DNA of 64,000 nt from VXRN01 sp963664365 (GTDB lineage Bacteria > Chloroflexota > Dehalococcoidia > Lucifugimonadales > UBA1123), in NCBI GenBank assembly GCA_963664365.1, contig OY761144.1, forward strand, positions 744,001 through 808,000, given 5' to 3'. Below the pieces are notes generated by a model. It did not search any database and was not told the origin of the DNA. It saw only the letters and a program-made list of their open reading frames with translations. Positions 35,735 to 44,371 of the stretch are shown here, one piece after another; the stretch's first letter is position 1; the number at the start of each line of letters is the position of its first letter. A program made the position numbers and the translations under genes.

Positions 35735-36346
35735 TCAGGTTATCGTACTCAGGTCTATCTCTCCAGAGGCGATCCGCTGGAGGGTCTTCGGATATATGAT
35801 GTGCTCTTGGGCCAAGACCCGTTCAGCCAGAGTTTCGGGAGTGTCGTCCGGCAGCGCCGGGACCTCGACCTGTGCTATGACCGGCCCTTGGTCGTACTCC
35901 TCATCCACGAGGTGTACGGTAACGCCAGTTACGCGGTCGCCCGATTCCAGCACGGCGGCGTGAACGCGGTCGCCGTACATGCCTTGCCCTCCGAACTTCG
36001 GGAGAATCGCCGGATGGACGTTCAGCACGCGGTTCCGGTACGACGCGAGCGTGCGCGACCCCAGCTTCTTCATGTATCCGGCCAGCGCGACCACCTCGAC
36101 GCCGTGTCTTTTCAACGTCCGCTCGATGGCCGCGTCGAGAGCGTCCGGCGCGGGATGGGTAACGCTGCTGAGGTGCGCCGTCGGGATGCCCTCGGCGCGC
36201 GCTCTTTCCAGTGCGAGAGAGCCGGAGTTATTGGAGATGACCACGCGGAGTTCCGCGTCGAGCGAACCGGCGCGGCAGGCGTCCATTATAGATTGGAGAT
36301 TCGTGCCGGTGTGCGACGCCAGAACGCCCAAGGGGAGCTTACTCAC
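35735..36346 (-). CDS. purN: GAR formyltransferase (folate-dependent)
   Basis: 203 residues from a GTG start. It has the formyl-THF binding domain: GVLASHTGTNLQSIMDACR, LAGYMKKLG, then RVLNVHPAILP with the catalytic His/Asn set, and VTGVTVHLVDEEYDQGPVIA. It converts GAR to FGAR. It lies 12 bp after the stop of purF and 16 bp before purM. Confidence 0.94.
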   Translation of the reverse strand: MSKLPLGVLASHTGTNLQSIMDACRAGSLDAELRVVISNNSGSLALERARAEGIPTAHLSSVTHPAPDALDAAIERTLKRHGVEVVALAGYMKKLGSRTLASYRNRVLNVHPAILPKFGGQGMYGDRVHAAVLESGDRVTGVTVHLVDEEYDQGPVIAQVEVPALPDDTPETLAERVLAQEHIIYPKTLQRIASGEIDLSTIT

Positions 36347-36358
36347 GAGGTCAGGCCC

Positions 36359-37813
36359 CTAGTCGGATGCAACCTCTTGGGCCTCCATCACCAGCTTGTC
36401 CATCTCTAGCTGTACGGGTATCGGGTACTCGCCGGTGAAGCATCCCATACAGAAGCGCTCGGAGGAGCCGCCGACGGCTCGCGACAGGCCCGCGACGCTG
36501 AGATAGCCAAGAGAGTCGGCGCCCACCTCTCTGCATATCTGCTCGACCTGCATGTTGGCGGCGATCAACTCTTTTCTGGTGGCCATGTCCACGCCGAAGT
36601 GGCAGGTGGACACGATCGGCGGAGCGGTGATCCGCAGGTGTATCTCGCTCGCGCCGCCTTTGCGGAGCAGCTTGACTACGTGAGGGGTGGTCGTGCCACG
36701 GACGATGCTGTCGTCCACGACGACCAGCCGCTTGCCGCGGATCATGTCCGGCATTGGGTTGAATTTCCGCCTCACCCCGAGGTCTCTGATGTGCTGGTTT
36801 GGCTCGATGAATGTGCGTCCGACGTATCGGTTCTTGACCAGCCCCTCGCCGAACGGGATACCCGACTGCTGCGCGTATCCGACGGCGGCCGCGGTGGCCG
36901 AGTCGGGGACGCCAATTACTAGGTCTGCATCGACCGGGTGCTCTAGGGCAAGCTCGGCGCCCATCTTCATGCGGTCGGAATAGACCAGTCTTCCATCGAG
37001 TAAGCTGTCCGGACGCGAGAAATATATGTTTTCGAATACGCAACTCGCCCGCTGAGCGCTCTGGCTCGGACGCTTCACGGTTCTGATCCCGGCTCCATTG
37101 ATCAAGATGGCCTCGCCCGGCTCTACCTCCCTGATGAAGTCCGCGCCAACGTGGTCGAGAGCGCACGACTCGGAAGCTATCACCCAGCCGCCGTCCAGCC
37201 TGCCTAGGCATAGCGGTCGCACGCCCAGGGGGTCTCTGATCCCCAGAAGCTCATTCTTGGTGAGAACCGTGAGCGAGTATGCCCCTTGCAGACGTCGCAT
37301 TAGGTAGGATACTCGCCCCTCCCAGTCCATGGCGGGAGCGTTGGCGAGCATGTTGGCGATGATCTCGGTGTCGCTGGTGCCGTTGAACCGGAACCCCGAC
37401 TCCTCCATCTCGCGGCGCAACTCGACGGCGTTGATGACGTTGCCGTTGTGCGCCACCGCCAACTCCACGTTGGGGCCGCGCGCGACGACAGGCTGAGCAT
37501 TGACGATGCGGTTGGAGCCGGTGGTGGAGTAGCGAGTATGGGAGATCGCTATGTGTCCGGGAAGGTCCTGTAGGTCGTCTTCTCTGAGAGCTTGGCTAAT
37601 CAGCCCCATGGCCGCGCGGGTTCGGAGTTGGGTTCCGTCTCCGGTGGCGACGCCGGCGCTCTCCTGCCCGCGATGCTGGAGCGCGTATATCCCGAAGTAG
37701 GCGACACGGGCTGCGTCCTCTCCGCGCAGATGCACTCCGGCCACACCGCAGGCTTCGCGGGGGATGTCGGCGAAACTGTCCGACCGGTGCAGCTGATCGC
37801 TGTCAGGACTGAT
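36359..37813 (-). CDS. purF: Amidophosphoribosyltransferase (Fe-S type), start uncertain
   Basis: First step of purine synthesis. The glutaminase domain continues upstream of the only ATG/GTG-type start (GTG 37744): the frame reads IPREACGVAGVHLRGED, with the essential catalytic Cys encoded at 37748-37750. No ATG, GTG or TTG lies in frame between that Cys and the TAA at 37844. I therefore give the AUC codon at 37813, which has AAGGGAG 9 nt upstream and yields a 21-residue propeptide; CTG at 37792 is the other choice. The PRPP loop VVDDSIVRGTT and C-terminal CMGC (Fe-S) are intact. A sequencing error at the start is possible. Confidence 0.85.
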   Translation of the reverse strand: MSPDSDQLHRSDSFADIPREACGVAGVHLRGEDAARVAYFGIYALQHRGQESAGVATGDGTQLRTRAAMGLISQALREDDLQDLPGHIAISHTRYSTTGSNRIVNAQPVVARGPNVELAVAHNGNVINAVELRREMEESGFRFNGTSDTEIIANMLANAPAMDWEGRVSYLMRRLQGAYSLTVLTKNELLGIRDPLGVRPLCLGRLDGGWVIASESCALDHVGADFIREVEPGEAILINGAGIRTVKRPSQSAQRASCVFENIYFSRPDSLLDGRLVYSDRMKMGAELALEHPVDADLVIGVPDSATAAAVGYAQQSGIPFGEGLVKNRYVGRTFIEPNQHIRDLGVRRKFNPMPDMIRGKRLVVVDDSIVRGTTTPHVVKLLRKGGASEIHLRITAPPIVSTCHFGVDMATRKELIAANMQVEQICREVGADSLGYLSVAGLSRAVGGSSERFCMGCFTGEYPIPVQLEMDKLVMEAQEVASD

Positions 37814-38044
37814 GGGATTCCGCTCCCTTGACCCAAGTACCTGTTAGCTCAACTAATCGCATCTCGGGGGAGTAAGGCCGCCATGCCCGAGAAGATGAAA
37901 GACCACGCGGCGATTATATGCGCCCGATAGTCCGCCGGTCAACGAAAACGGGCGAGCAAAATTGAGGTTGAGGGGAGGCGGCCCTTCGACTCTTACGCAG
38001 GCTCACTGCCAAGTCGGCCCCATCCCGGAAACGCCCTCGTCCTC

Positions 38045-38053
38045 TGATATAAT
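38045..38053 (+). promoter_or_regulatory. Extended -10 promoter of the first PanE-like gene
   Basis: TGATATAAT in the context CCTCTGATATAATC. The same block recurs before the second PanE-like gene (39207) and at 40345. Confidence 0.5.
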
Positions 38054-38091
38054 CGCACTACACGAATACATCGCCTGAGAGGGAGTGCTCT

Positions 38092-39114
38092 ATGTTCGAC
38101 AGAATCGCGGTTCTTGGCGTTGGGGCAATCGGGGGGATAATCGGCGGGTACCTGACCATGGCAGGCCGAGACGTTACCCTCATTGACCAGTGGGGAGAAA
38201 ACGTCGAGGCGATACGGGCGAAGGGACTGACCGTCTCAACCCAAGAGGGCGACTTCAACGTTCAGGCCAACGCGGTTCACTTGGGAGAAGTCTGCAACAT
38301 AACCGAGCCGTTCGACCTCGTCTTTCTGGCGGTGAAGTCCTACGACACTCACTGGGCGACGCACTTCATCCTACCCCACCTTTCGACGAACGGGGTGATC
38401 GTCTCTGCTCAGAACGGCATCAACGATGAGCAGATTGGCCCAATCGCCGGTTGGAGCAGGGTACTGGGCTGCGTCATCACGCTGGCGGCGGCGATGTACG
38501 AGCCGGCGAACTCGACCCGCACAAGCGCGGCATCCCGCCTGGCCTTCACGGTCGGCGAGCCGAGCGGAGTCGAATCCGGCCGAGCGCGGGCCGTCGCGGA
38601 CATGCTGAGCGCCATCGGCCCCGCTAAGGTCACGACTAATCTGTGGGGGCAGCGCTGGGCGAAACTCGCCGGCAACTCGATGGCCAACCCCGTTTGCGCC
38701 CTCACCGGACTCGACGCAGGCGCGGCGCTCAAGACCGCCGGCGTCGTGGACGTGACGATAGCCATAGGCGCCGAGGTCGTTAGAGTGGGGACCGCGCTCG
38801 GTGTTGAAGTGGAGCCGATCATTGGCATACCCGCTCAGCAGTACGTGGACGCGACCGCGCTGGAAGACGTCAAGGCACAACTCGCCGAGGTCGCGAAAGA
38901 TCTCGGCGCTGACCGGCCGTCGATGCATCAGGACGTGGTGAAGGGCAGACGGACGGAGATCGAGTACCTGGACGGCTACGTGGCGAGTCGGGGCAGAGAG
39001 GTCGGAGTACCGACTCCCGCCTGCGACCGCATCACCGACCTGCTGAAGCGCGTCGAACGCGGCGAACTGAAGCCGGGGGCCGACAACATACAGTTGATGG
39101 GCGAGTTTATGTAG
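38092..39114 (+). CDS. Ketopantoate reductase family protein (copy 1)
   Basis: 340 residues. The NADP-binding start is IAVLGVGAIGGIIGGYL, followed by VKSYDT, QNGINDEQIGPI and the catalytic Lys/Asn in KLAGNSMANPVCALTG. The C-terminal domain has EIEYLDGYVASRGREVGVPTP. PanE makes pantoate for coenzyme A, but the family includes dehydrogenases for other 2-ketoacids. SD GAGAGGGAG precedes the ATG. It is followed by a closely similar paralogue. Confidence 0.85.
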   Translation: MFDRIAVLGVGAIGGIIGGYLTMAGRDVTLIDQWGENVEAIRAKGLTVSTQEGDFNVQANAVHLGEVCNITEPFDLVFLAVKSYDTHWATHFILPHLSTNGVIVSAQNGINDEQIGPIAGWSRVLGCVITLAAAMYEPANSTRTSAASRLAFTVGEPSGVESGRARAVADMLSAIGPAKVTTNLWGQRWAKLAGNSMANPVCALTGLDAGAALKTAGVVDVTIAIGAEVVRVGTALGVEVEPIIGIPAQQYVDATALEDVKAQLAEVAKDLGADRPSMHQDVVKGRRTEIEYLDGYVASRGREVGVPTPACDRITDLLKRVERGELKPGADNIQLMGEFM

Positions 39115-39206
39115 GCTGCATGGCGCCGTCCCCTCCGCTTAGCTGAACTCCGGCCACGCGGAGGCTCGCTACCCAATCAGCCACGACCGGAAAAGAACTC
39201 GCCCTC

Positions 39207-39215
39207 TGGTATAAA
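39207..39215 (+). promoter_or_regulatory. Extended -10 promoter of the second PanE-like gene
   Basis: TGGTATAAA in the context CCTCTGGTATAAAATAATCC, parallel to the promoter of copy 1. Confidence 0.5.
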
Positions 39216-39258
39216 ATAATCCCGCCGCAAGTATCCACCACCTGAGAGGGGGCAGTCA

Positions 39259-40293
39259 ATGTTCGACAGAATCGCGGTTCTTGGCGTTGGGGCAATCGGG
39301 GGGATCATCGGGGGCTACCTCAGCAGGGCCGGCCATGACGTTACCCTCATAGACCCGTGGGGAGAGAACGTCGAGGCGATAAGAGAGAAGGGCCTGACCG
39401 TCTCGACCCAAGAGGGAGACTTTACCGTCCAAGCCGACGCGGTACATCTGGGAGAAGCCTGCAACATCGCCGAGCCGTTCGACCTCGTCTTTCTGGCGGT
39501 GAAGTCCTACGACACTCGTTGGGCGACGCACTTCATTCTCCCCCACCTTTCGGCGAACGGGGTGGTCGTCTCGGCCCAGAACGGCATCAACGATGAGCAG
39601 ATTGGCCCAATCGCGGGCTGGAGCAGAGTTTTGGGCTGCGTCATCACGCTGGGCGCGGGGATGTACGAGCCCGCCAACCCCATCCGCACAAGCGCGGCAT
39701 CCCGCCTGGCCTTCACGGTCGGCGAGCCGAGCGGAGTCGAGTCCAGCCGCGCGCGCGTCGTCGCGGACATGCTGAGCGCCGTTGGCCCGACTAAGGTCAC
39801 GACTAATCTGTGGGGTCAGCGCTGGGCGAAGCTCGCCACCAACTCGATGGCAAATCCCATCTGCGCCCTCACCGGGCTCGGCTCCGGTGCGTCGAGAGAG
39901 ACGCCCGGCGTTGTGGACGTGACAATCACCATTGGCGCCGAAGTCGTTAGAGTAGGGACCGCGCTTGGCGTCGATGTCGAGCCGATCAACGGCATACCCA
40001 CTCAGCAGTACCTGGACGCGAAAGAGGACGCAGCCGCCCTCGAAGATCTCAAGGCACAACTCGCCGAAGGCGCCAGAGAGCTCGGCGCTGGACGGCCGTC
40101 GATGCTTCAGGACGTGATTAAGGGCAGACGGACCGAGATCGAGTACTTGGACGGCTACGTGGCGAGTCGGGGCAGGGAGGTCGGAGTTCCCACCCCCGCC
40201 TGTGACCGAATTACCGACCTGCTGAAGCGGGTCGAACGGGGCGAGTTGAAGTCGGAGGCCGACAACATACAGCTAATGGGCGAGTTTATGTGA
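39259..40293 (+). CDS. Ketopantoate reductase family protein (copy 2)
   Basis: 344 residues, nearly the same as copy 1 along the whole length; the main differences are an inserted KEDA-type loop (LDAKEDAAALED) and conservative substitutions. The Rossmann motif, catalytic Lys/Asn and C-terminus are unchanged. SD GAGAGGGGG precedes the ATG. A recent tandem duplication with promoter included; both copies look functional. Confidence 0.85.
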   Translation: MFDRIAVLGVGAIGGIIGGYLSRAGHDVTLIDPWGENVEAIREKGLTVSTQEGDFTVQADAVHLGEACNIAEPFDLVFLAVKSYDTRWATHFILPHLSANGVVVSAQNGINDEQIGPIAGWSRVLGCVITLGAGMYEPANPIRTSAASRLAFTVGEPSGVESSRARVVADMLSAVGPTKVTTNLWGQRWAKLATNSMANPICALTGLGSGASRETPGVVDVTITIGAEVVRVGTALGVDVEPINGIPTQQYLDAKEDAAALEDLKAQLAEGARELGAGRPSMLQDVIKGRRTEIEYLDGYVASRGREVGVPTPACDRITDLLKRVERGELKSEADNIQLMGEFM

Positions 40294-40344
40294 GGGTGGG
40301 TATGGGATGCCGACGGCTTTTAGACTCTTACCGCCGCTTGCCTC

Positions 40345-40353
40345 TGGTATAAT
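40345..40353 (+). promoter_or_regulatory. Third copy of the CCTCTGG-TATAAT extended -10
   Basis: TGGTATAAT at 40345-40353, in the same CCTCTGGTATAAT context as before the two PanE-like genes. It would drive the small gene at 40447 after a leader of about 90 nt. Confidence 0.45.
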
Positions 40354-40446
40354 CCTGCACGTCGGCCAAGGCCCCACCCAATTCAAGGTCCGGTTCTCCT
40401 GATACAATGATTTCACACTCGTCAGTTGAGCACCTGGAGAGACGAT

Positions 40447-40695
40447 GTGCTTGATATGAAGACAGACCTAAAGCGTTTCCACGAAGACGGGCAGTTCTTC
40501 GACACACATTACAACGAGTTGCTGGAGAAATACCCTGAGCGCTGGGTAGCCGTATTCTATAAAGAGGTCGTTGGAACGGATACCGACTTCCACCGTCTAT
40601 TGGACGACCTGAAGTCTCAAGGATTCCCGCTAAGCAGAATGATAATCAAGCAGGTCACCGCCAAAAAGGTAAAATGGTTCCTGCCCGTTCGATGA
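40447..40695 (+). CDS. Small DUF5678-like protein
   Basis: 82 residues from GTG 40447 with GGAGAG 5 nt upstream; a TTG at 40426 would give 89. It contains NELLEKYPERWVAVFYKEVV, a motif style seen in DUF5678-like proteins of unknown function. Its stop overlaps the next gene start by 4 bp (ATGA), so the two are coupled. Confidence 0.6.
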   Translation: MLDMKTDLKRFHEDGQFFDTHYNELLEKYPERWVAVFYKEVVGTDTDFHRLLDDLKSQGFPLSRMIIKQVTAKKVKWFLPVR

Positions 40696-41141
40696 TTAGA
40701 GGCTATTTTCTCCCAACTGATCCAGAAGCGTCTCCACCCTATGTAAACGCCCTGATCGATATTCCTGAAATAGGCGTGGTTGGGTTGGAAGCGCGATTTC
40801 TGATAGATACCGGGGCTGATCGCACACTACTTGGCGACGACGACGCAGGCCGGATGCTCAGAGACTATGAGGTTGATCTGGGAAGGCTTGATGTCGGTAT
40901 TCCATCTCAGGGCATAAGAGGGGTGGTGATGACCCGTGAAGTTCAGGCCACCTTGGGGTTGGGAGATCTTTCGATACGCATTAGTCTGGATGTTCTGGAA
41001 CCTATATCTGGGAGACCTCCCAGCATCCCCTCGCTGCTCGGTCGTGATGTCCTGTCACACTTCGCGCTGTTCGTAGAAGAGCGGACGAACAGAGTTCTAC
41101 TCTTGGAACCGGACGAAGCCGACAGACTTGAACTCGAATAG
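40692..41141 (+). CDS. Retropepsin-like aspartyl protease domain protein
   Basis: 149 residues from the ATG at 40692 (ATGA overlap with the previous stop). It has a single-domain aspartic protease signature FLIDTGADRTLLG and a C-terminal LLGRDVLSHFALFV that resembles the retropepsin GRD helix. Such proteins work as dimers; a cytoplasmic role is likely because there is no signal peptide. The substrate is unknown. The upstream DUF5678-like protein is a possible partner or inhibitor. Confidence 0.75.
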   Translation: MIRGYFLPTDPEASPPYVNALIDIPEIGVVGLEARFLIDTGADRTLLGDDDAGRMLRDYEVDLGRLDVGIPSQGIRGVVMTREVQATLGLGDLSIRISLDVLEPISGRPPSIPSLLGRDVLSHFALFVEERTNRVLLLEPDEADRLELE

Positions 41142-41149
41142 CCCCATCA

Positions 41150-42838
41150 TCAAAACAGATCCGCCGCGTCCCTCTCCGCCTGCGCCCTGAGCTCTCGCTC
41201 GTCACGCCATCCGAACGAAGCGTAAGACTCCGCCGAGCCGTACTCGCGAGTCTGCACCACCACCGGCATCGGCAGCGCGTGACCGAACGCCAGAGCCTGC
41301 TGTCTCGACTCCAGCCGCGACAGCACGGACCGCAATTTCCGGCTGCCCGACACGCCCGACAGCACCGCGTCCACGTCACGCTCGCTGTCCAGCAGGCACG
41401 TCAGCTTGGTGCCTATCTGGCTCATGATCTCGTCGTCTATGCCCGACGGACGCTGGTCCACCACCAGCAGAGTCACGTTGTACTTTCGCATCTCGCGAGC
41501 GATCGTGCCGAATATCGTCTGGTCCGCTACTCCCGGATTCAGGAACTTGTGCGCCTCCTCGATCGTGATAACCAGTGGGCGCAGCGTCTGTGACCCATCT
41601 CCACCCGCCGCCTCGTCGGTCAACTGCTGATACCGCGCGTAGATACGCCGGGTCAGCAGGTTGGCGACCAGAATGTACGCCGCCAGGTTGCTGCCGTAGC
41701 GTCCGAACTCCAAGACCACGTGCATTCCCTGATTCTGAACATAGTCGAGGATGCGGTTGACCGAGTTGTGACCTCTCTCGGCGTCGATGAACGGAAGGCG
41801 CATCAGCCGGCTGAGCCGGTTTTGCAGCGTGGACAGCGCGCGGTCATTCACGTTGAGGTCCCGAGCGAGCTCGCGCATCTCCTCGCCGCCCGGCATCTCC
41901 AAGAAAGACTTCAGCCATCTTCTGGCGCCGAACTTGCTCTGAAGCGAGTACGCCGCGTCCGCCGCCACCTCCGACAGGTTCAGCGACTCTCGCAGCATCT
42001 GCACGTCCTCAGGCTCGATCTCCTCCAGTCCGATCCGCACCACGTAGTCCGGGTTGATGCCCCGCGTTCGGGAGCTCTGCTCGTCCAGGCTGAAGACGGC
42101 GACCTTCGACGGGAATAGCTGCTTCAGGCCCTTTACCGTGCTGGTCGCTCCCTCCGACGTTCCCTGCCAGCCGTACTCGTTGTGCATGTCGAATACGAGG
42201 TTGCTGGCGGCGTCCTTCTGAAGAATGCCCGCCAGGAGCAGCCGAGTCAGGAATGTCTTGCCCGTGCCGCTCTTGCCGAAGACGCCGTTCGAGCGCTTCA
42301 CCATCTCCTCGATGTTCAGGTACAACCGCGTCTCCATGTCCAGCGGACTGCCGATCCAGAAGTGCCTGTCGTCCTCCTCGCCGAACACGGCGCTGATGTC
42401 GGTGTCCGTCGCCGTTCCCACGCGGGAGAAGTGGGGAGGGACCGTTCTCGCGGGCTGTGGGCCGTCGAGTCCGGCTATCGAGTCCGGCCCGCCGATGGTC
42501 AGCATCGGCTCCACGGTGATAGTTCCGAATGCCGCCGTGCCTGAGACGACCTGCGCGATGAACGGGTCTGACACGTCCGGTGGCTGGGTCGGCATCGCCG
42601 GATCCATCGAAGCCAGCGCGGCGTCCGTCACCACGCCGAAGAAGCGCATGTGCTGTCCCTGGATGTTGACGAACGTGCCGACCTTTACCTCCTCGATAGA
42701 CCTGTCGGCGTCGAGACGGACGACCACACCCTCGGCCAGGGAGCCGGAGACGATCATGCCAAGCGACCGCGCCCCGGCCACGTCGCCGACTTGTCCCTGC
42801 GGCCAAGCGCCGCCTCGATTGCCTCCGTTGGTCATCAT
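41150..42838 (-). CDS. HerA-like ATPase
   Basis: 562 residues. An N-terminal HAS-barrel (about 20-130) precedes a HerA/FtsK RecA-like domain with Walker A GVFGKSGTGKTF and Walker B LVITIEEAHKF, then DQRPSGIDDEIMSQIGTK. HerA-type enzymes form hexameric DNA translocases, usually with the nuclease NurA for end resection or in phage defence. No NurA-like gene adjoins; instead it overlaps a HAS-barrel protein gene by 4 bp. A regulatory or DNA-processing partner role is inferred. Confidence 0.88.
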   Translation of the reverse strand: MMTNGGNRGGAWPQGQVGDVAGARSLGMIVSGSLAEGVVVRLDADRSIEEVKVGTFVNIQGQHMRFFGVVTDAALASMDPAMPTQPPDVSDPFIAQVVSGTAAFGTITVEPMLTIGGPDSIAGLDGPQPARTVPPHFSRVGTATDTDISAVFGEEDDRHFWIGSPLDMETRLYLNIEEMVKRSNGVFGKSGTGKTFLTRLLLAGILQKDAASNLVFDMHNEYGWQGTSEGATSTVKGLKQLFPSKVAVFSLDEQSSRTRGINPDYVVRIGLEEIEPEDVQMLRESLNLSEVAADAAYSLQSKFGARRWLKSFLEMPGGEEMRELARDLNVNDRALSTLQNRLSRLMRLPFIDAERGHNSVNRILDYVQNQGMHVVLEFGRYGSNLAAYILVANLLTRRIYARYQQLTDEAAGGDGSQTLRPLVITIEEAHKFLNPGVADQTIFGTIAREMRKYNVTLLVVDQRPSGIDDEIMSQIGTKLTCLLDSERDVDAVLSGVSGSRKLRSVLSRLESRQQALAFGHALPMPVVVQTREYGSAESYASFGWRDERELRAQAERDAADLF

Positions 42839-43491
42839 GCCGTAAATCCTGCTTGGCTTGGCGCGATTCTACGCAGTATGCCATTGAGACGCTGAACCTC
42901 GCCTCCCAGCAGAGGCGTAAGCTGACGCCCCGCTCTCACTAGGAAGCCCGAAGGGTCGAGGTGGACGGCGCTGGCCCTCTTCAAGAAAGCCGCGAGAACG
43001 TCATCGGTGGCGACGATGGGAGCGGACAGGAGTATCGGGGCGAAGTCCAGCGCAGAACTGAACTCCCTGAGATCGTCGTCCGAGCAGTCATAGACGAACG
43101 AGTGGATGCGCGGCGGCAGCGGCGCCAGCCACCGGTACAGCGTCCCGTCGCGCCGGTGTCCGACGACGAGCGCGTTGAATTCGGTGGACAGCAGGCGCGA
43201 AAGCTGCGGGTTGGCTTCGTACACGGAGTCCTCATCGTCTTCGTCCCGTCCCCTGGCGATGGGCCTGCGACTCGGGTCTATGCTGTTGGTGGAGACCTCG
43301 TAAACGATCCCATAGACCGCGTCGTCGTTGTGACCGGCGCCGTCCGACGTACCGCACCGGACCAGGCTTCCCAACGGCGGAGCGGTGTAAAGTTCATAGC
43401 ATTGGGCCGTGAGCAGGGTCGTGGACGCCTCGACGACCTCGCCCAGCCGAAACTCGCCGCTCTCCGAGCGAGTCAACGCTTGGTCATTCAT
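42835..43491 (-). CDS. HAS-barrel protein paired with the HerA-like ATPase
   Basis: 218 residues from the ATG at 43491, SD GGAGGT. The N-terminal half resembles a HerA-associated beta-barrel: GEVVEASTTLLTAQCYELYT, APPLGSLVRCG, YGIVYEVSTNSIDPSRRPI. The C-terminal half is helical and unrecognised. The gene overlaps the ATPase by 4 bp. It may regulate or dock the hexamer; no nuclease motif is seen. Confidence 0.65.
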   Translation of the reverse strand: MNDQALTRSESGEFRLGEVVEASTTLLTAQCYELYTAPPLGSLVRCGTSDGAGHNDDAVYGIVYEVSTNSIDPSRRPIARGRDEDDEDSVYEANPQLSRLLSTEFNALVVGHRRDGTLYRWLAPLPPRIHSFVYDCSDDDLREFSSALDFAPILLSAPIVATDDVLAAFLKRASAVHLDPSGFLVRAGRQLTPLLGGEVQRLNGILRRIAPSQAGFTA

Positions 43492-43536
43492 CTCAGGCAC
43501 ACCTCCGCAGGACACAGGTTTACGCTGCGCATGATA

Positions 43537-44172
43537 CTACGTTTGGAGATAGAGGCCATGGTCGCGAATGTACCGCTCCACGGATGCGGGGACGCTGTCG
43601 CCGATGGGCTGTCCTCCGGCTACTCGATTGCGGATGTCGGTGGCGCTGACGTCCACCATAGGCCCCCTGAGCGGCAGGAACCTGTTCGCGGCGGCCGGGA
43701 AGTCCCGCTCGAAGCCGTATCGGGTGACGTCGGCGGTGTCCGGGCGTGACACTGCGACCAGGACGCACATATCGAACAGTCGCTCCGGCTCGTGCCAGCG
43801 GCGCAACTCCCGCACTGAGTCCATGCCCAGGATCAGGTACAACTCGGTTCGACCGGGCAAGGCGTTGTGCATCGCCCTCAGCTCAGCGAGCGTGTCAACG
43901 GTATAGGTCATTCCGGGACGCTCCACCTCTATCGCCGACGCCTCGAAGTGCGGGCAGTCCGCAATAGCCAGGCGCGCCATCGCCAGCCGATGCTCGGCGG
44001 ACGATATCCGCCCCGTCGAACGAGCCTTCAGCCACGGCTGCCCCGCAGGGATGAAGATAACCCTATCCAGTTCTAGCTGCCGGCGCGCGGCCTCCGCGAT
44101 CGCCAGATGCCCGTTGTGAATCGGGTCGAACGTCCCGCCCAGAATGCCGATTCTTAGTATGGAATCTTCCAT
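43537..44172 (-). CDS. nadD: Nicotinate-nucleotide adenylyltransferase
   Basis: 211 residues with GILGGTFDPIHNGHLAIAEA (the HxGH nucleotidyl-transfer motif, with HNGH) and the C-terminal VDVSATDIRNRVAGGQPI. It makes deamido-NAD in NAD synthesis. NadD length and motifs are complete. Confidence 0.93.
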   Translation of the reverse strand: MEDSILRIGILGGTFDPIHNGHLAIAEAARRQLELDRVIFIPAGQPWLKARSTGRISSAEHRLAMARLAIADCPHFEASAIEVERPGMTYTVDTLAELRAMHNALPGRTELYLILGMDSVRELRRWHEPERLFDMCVLVAVSRPDTADVTRYGFERDFPAAANRFLPLRGPMVDVSATDIRNRVAGGQPIGDSVPASVERYIRDHGLYLQT

Positions 44173-44199
44173 GTCCCCATGTTATCAGACCTCCGTTTC

Positions 44200-44228
44200 T
44201 TAACTCTGAGAGAATCATAGTGTAAGAT
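44200..44228 (+). promoter_or_regulatory. Weak sigma-70 promoter for the hydrolase gene
   Basis: TTAACT at 44200-44205, 17-bp spacer, TAAGAT at 44223-44228. It lies in the divergent interval between nadD and the alpha/beta hydrolase gene. Confidence 0.35.
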
Positions 44229-44371
44229 AGCCATGCGAAAGCGACTCATTCACGCGGCAAGAACTGTGGTCTCAACATCCCGCACTGCAACACTTTCCAA
44301 CTTGTCCGGGACCTTGACTTTAGGACCGGCAATCCCCATTGACCAGATTCCGATTGAACCCGGAGGAACCC

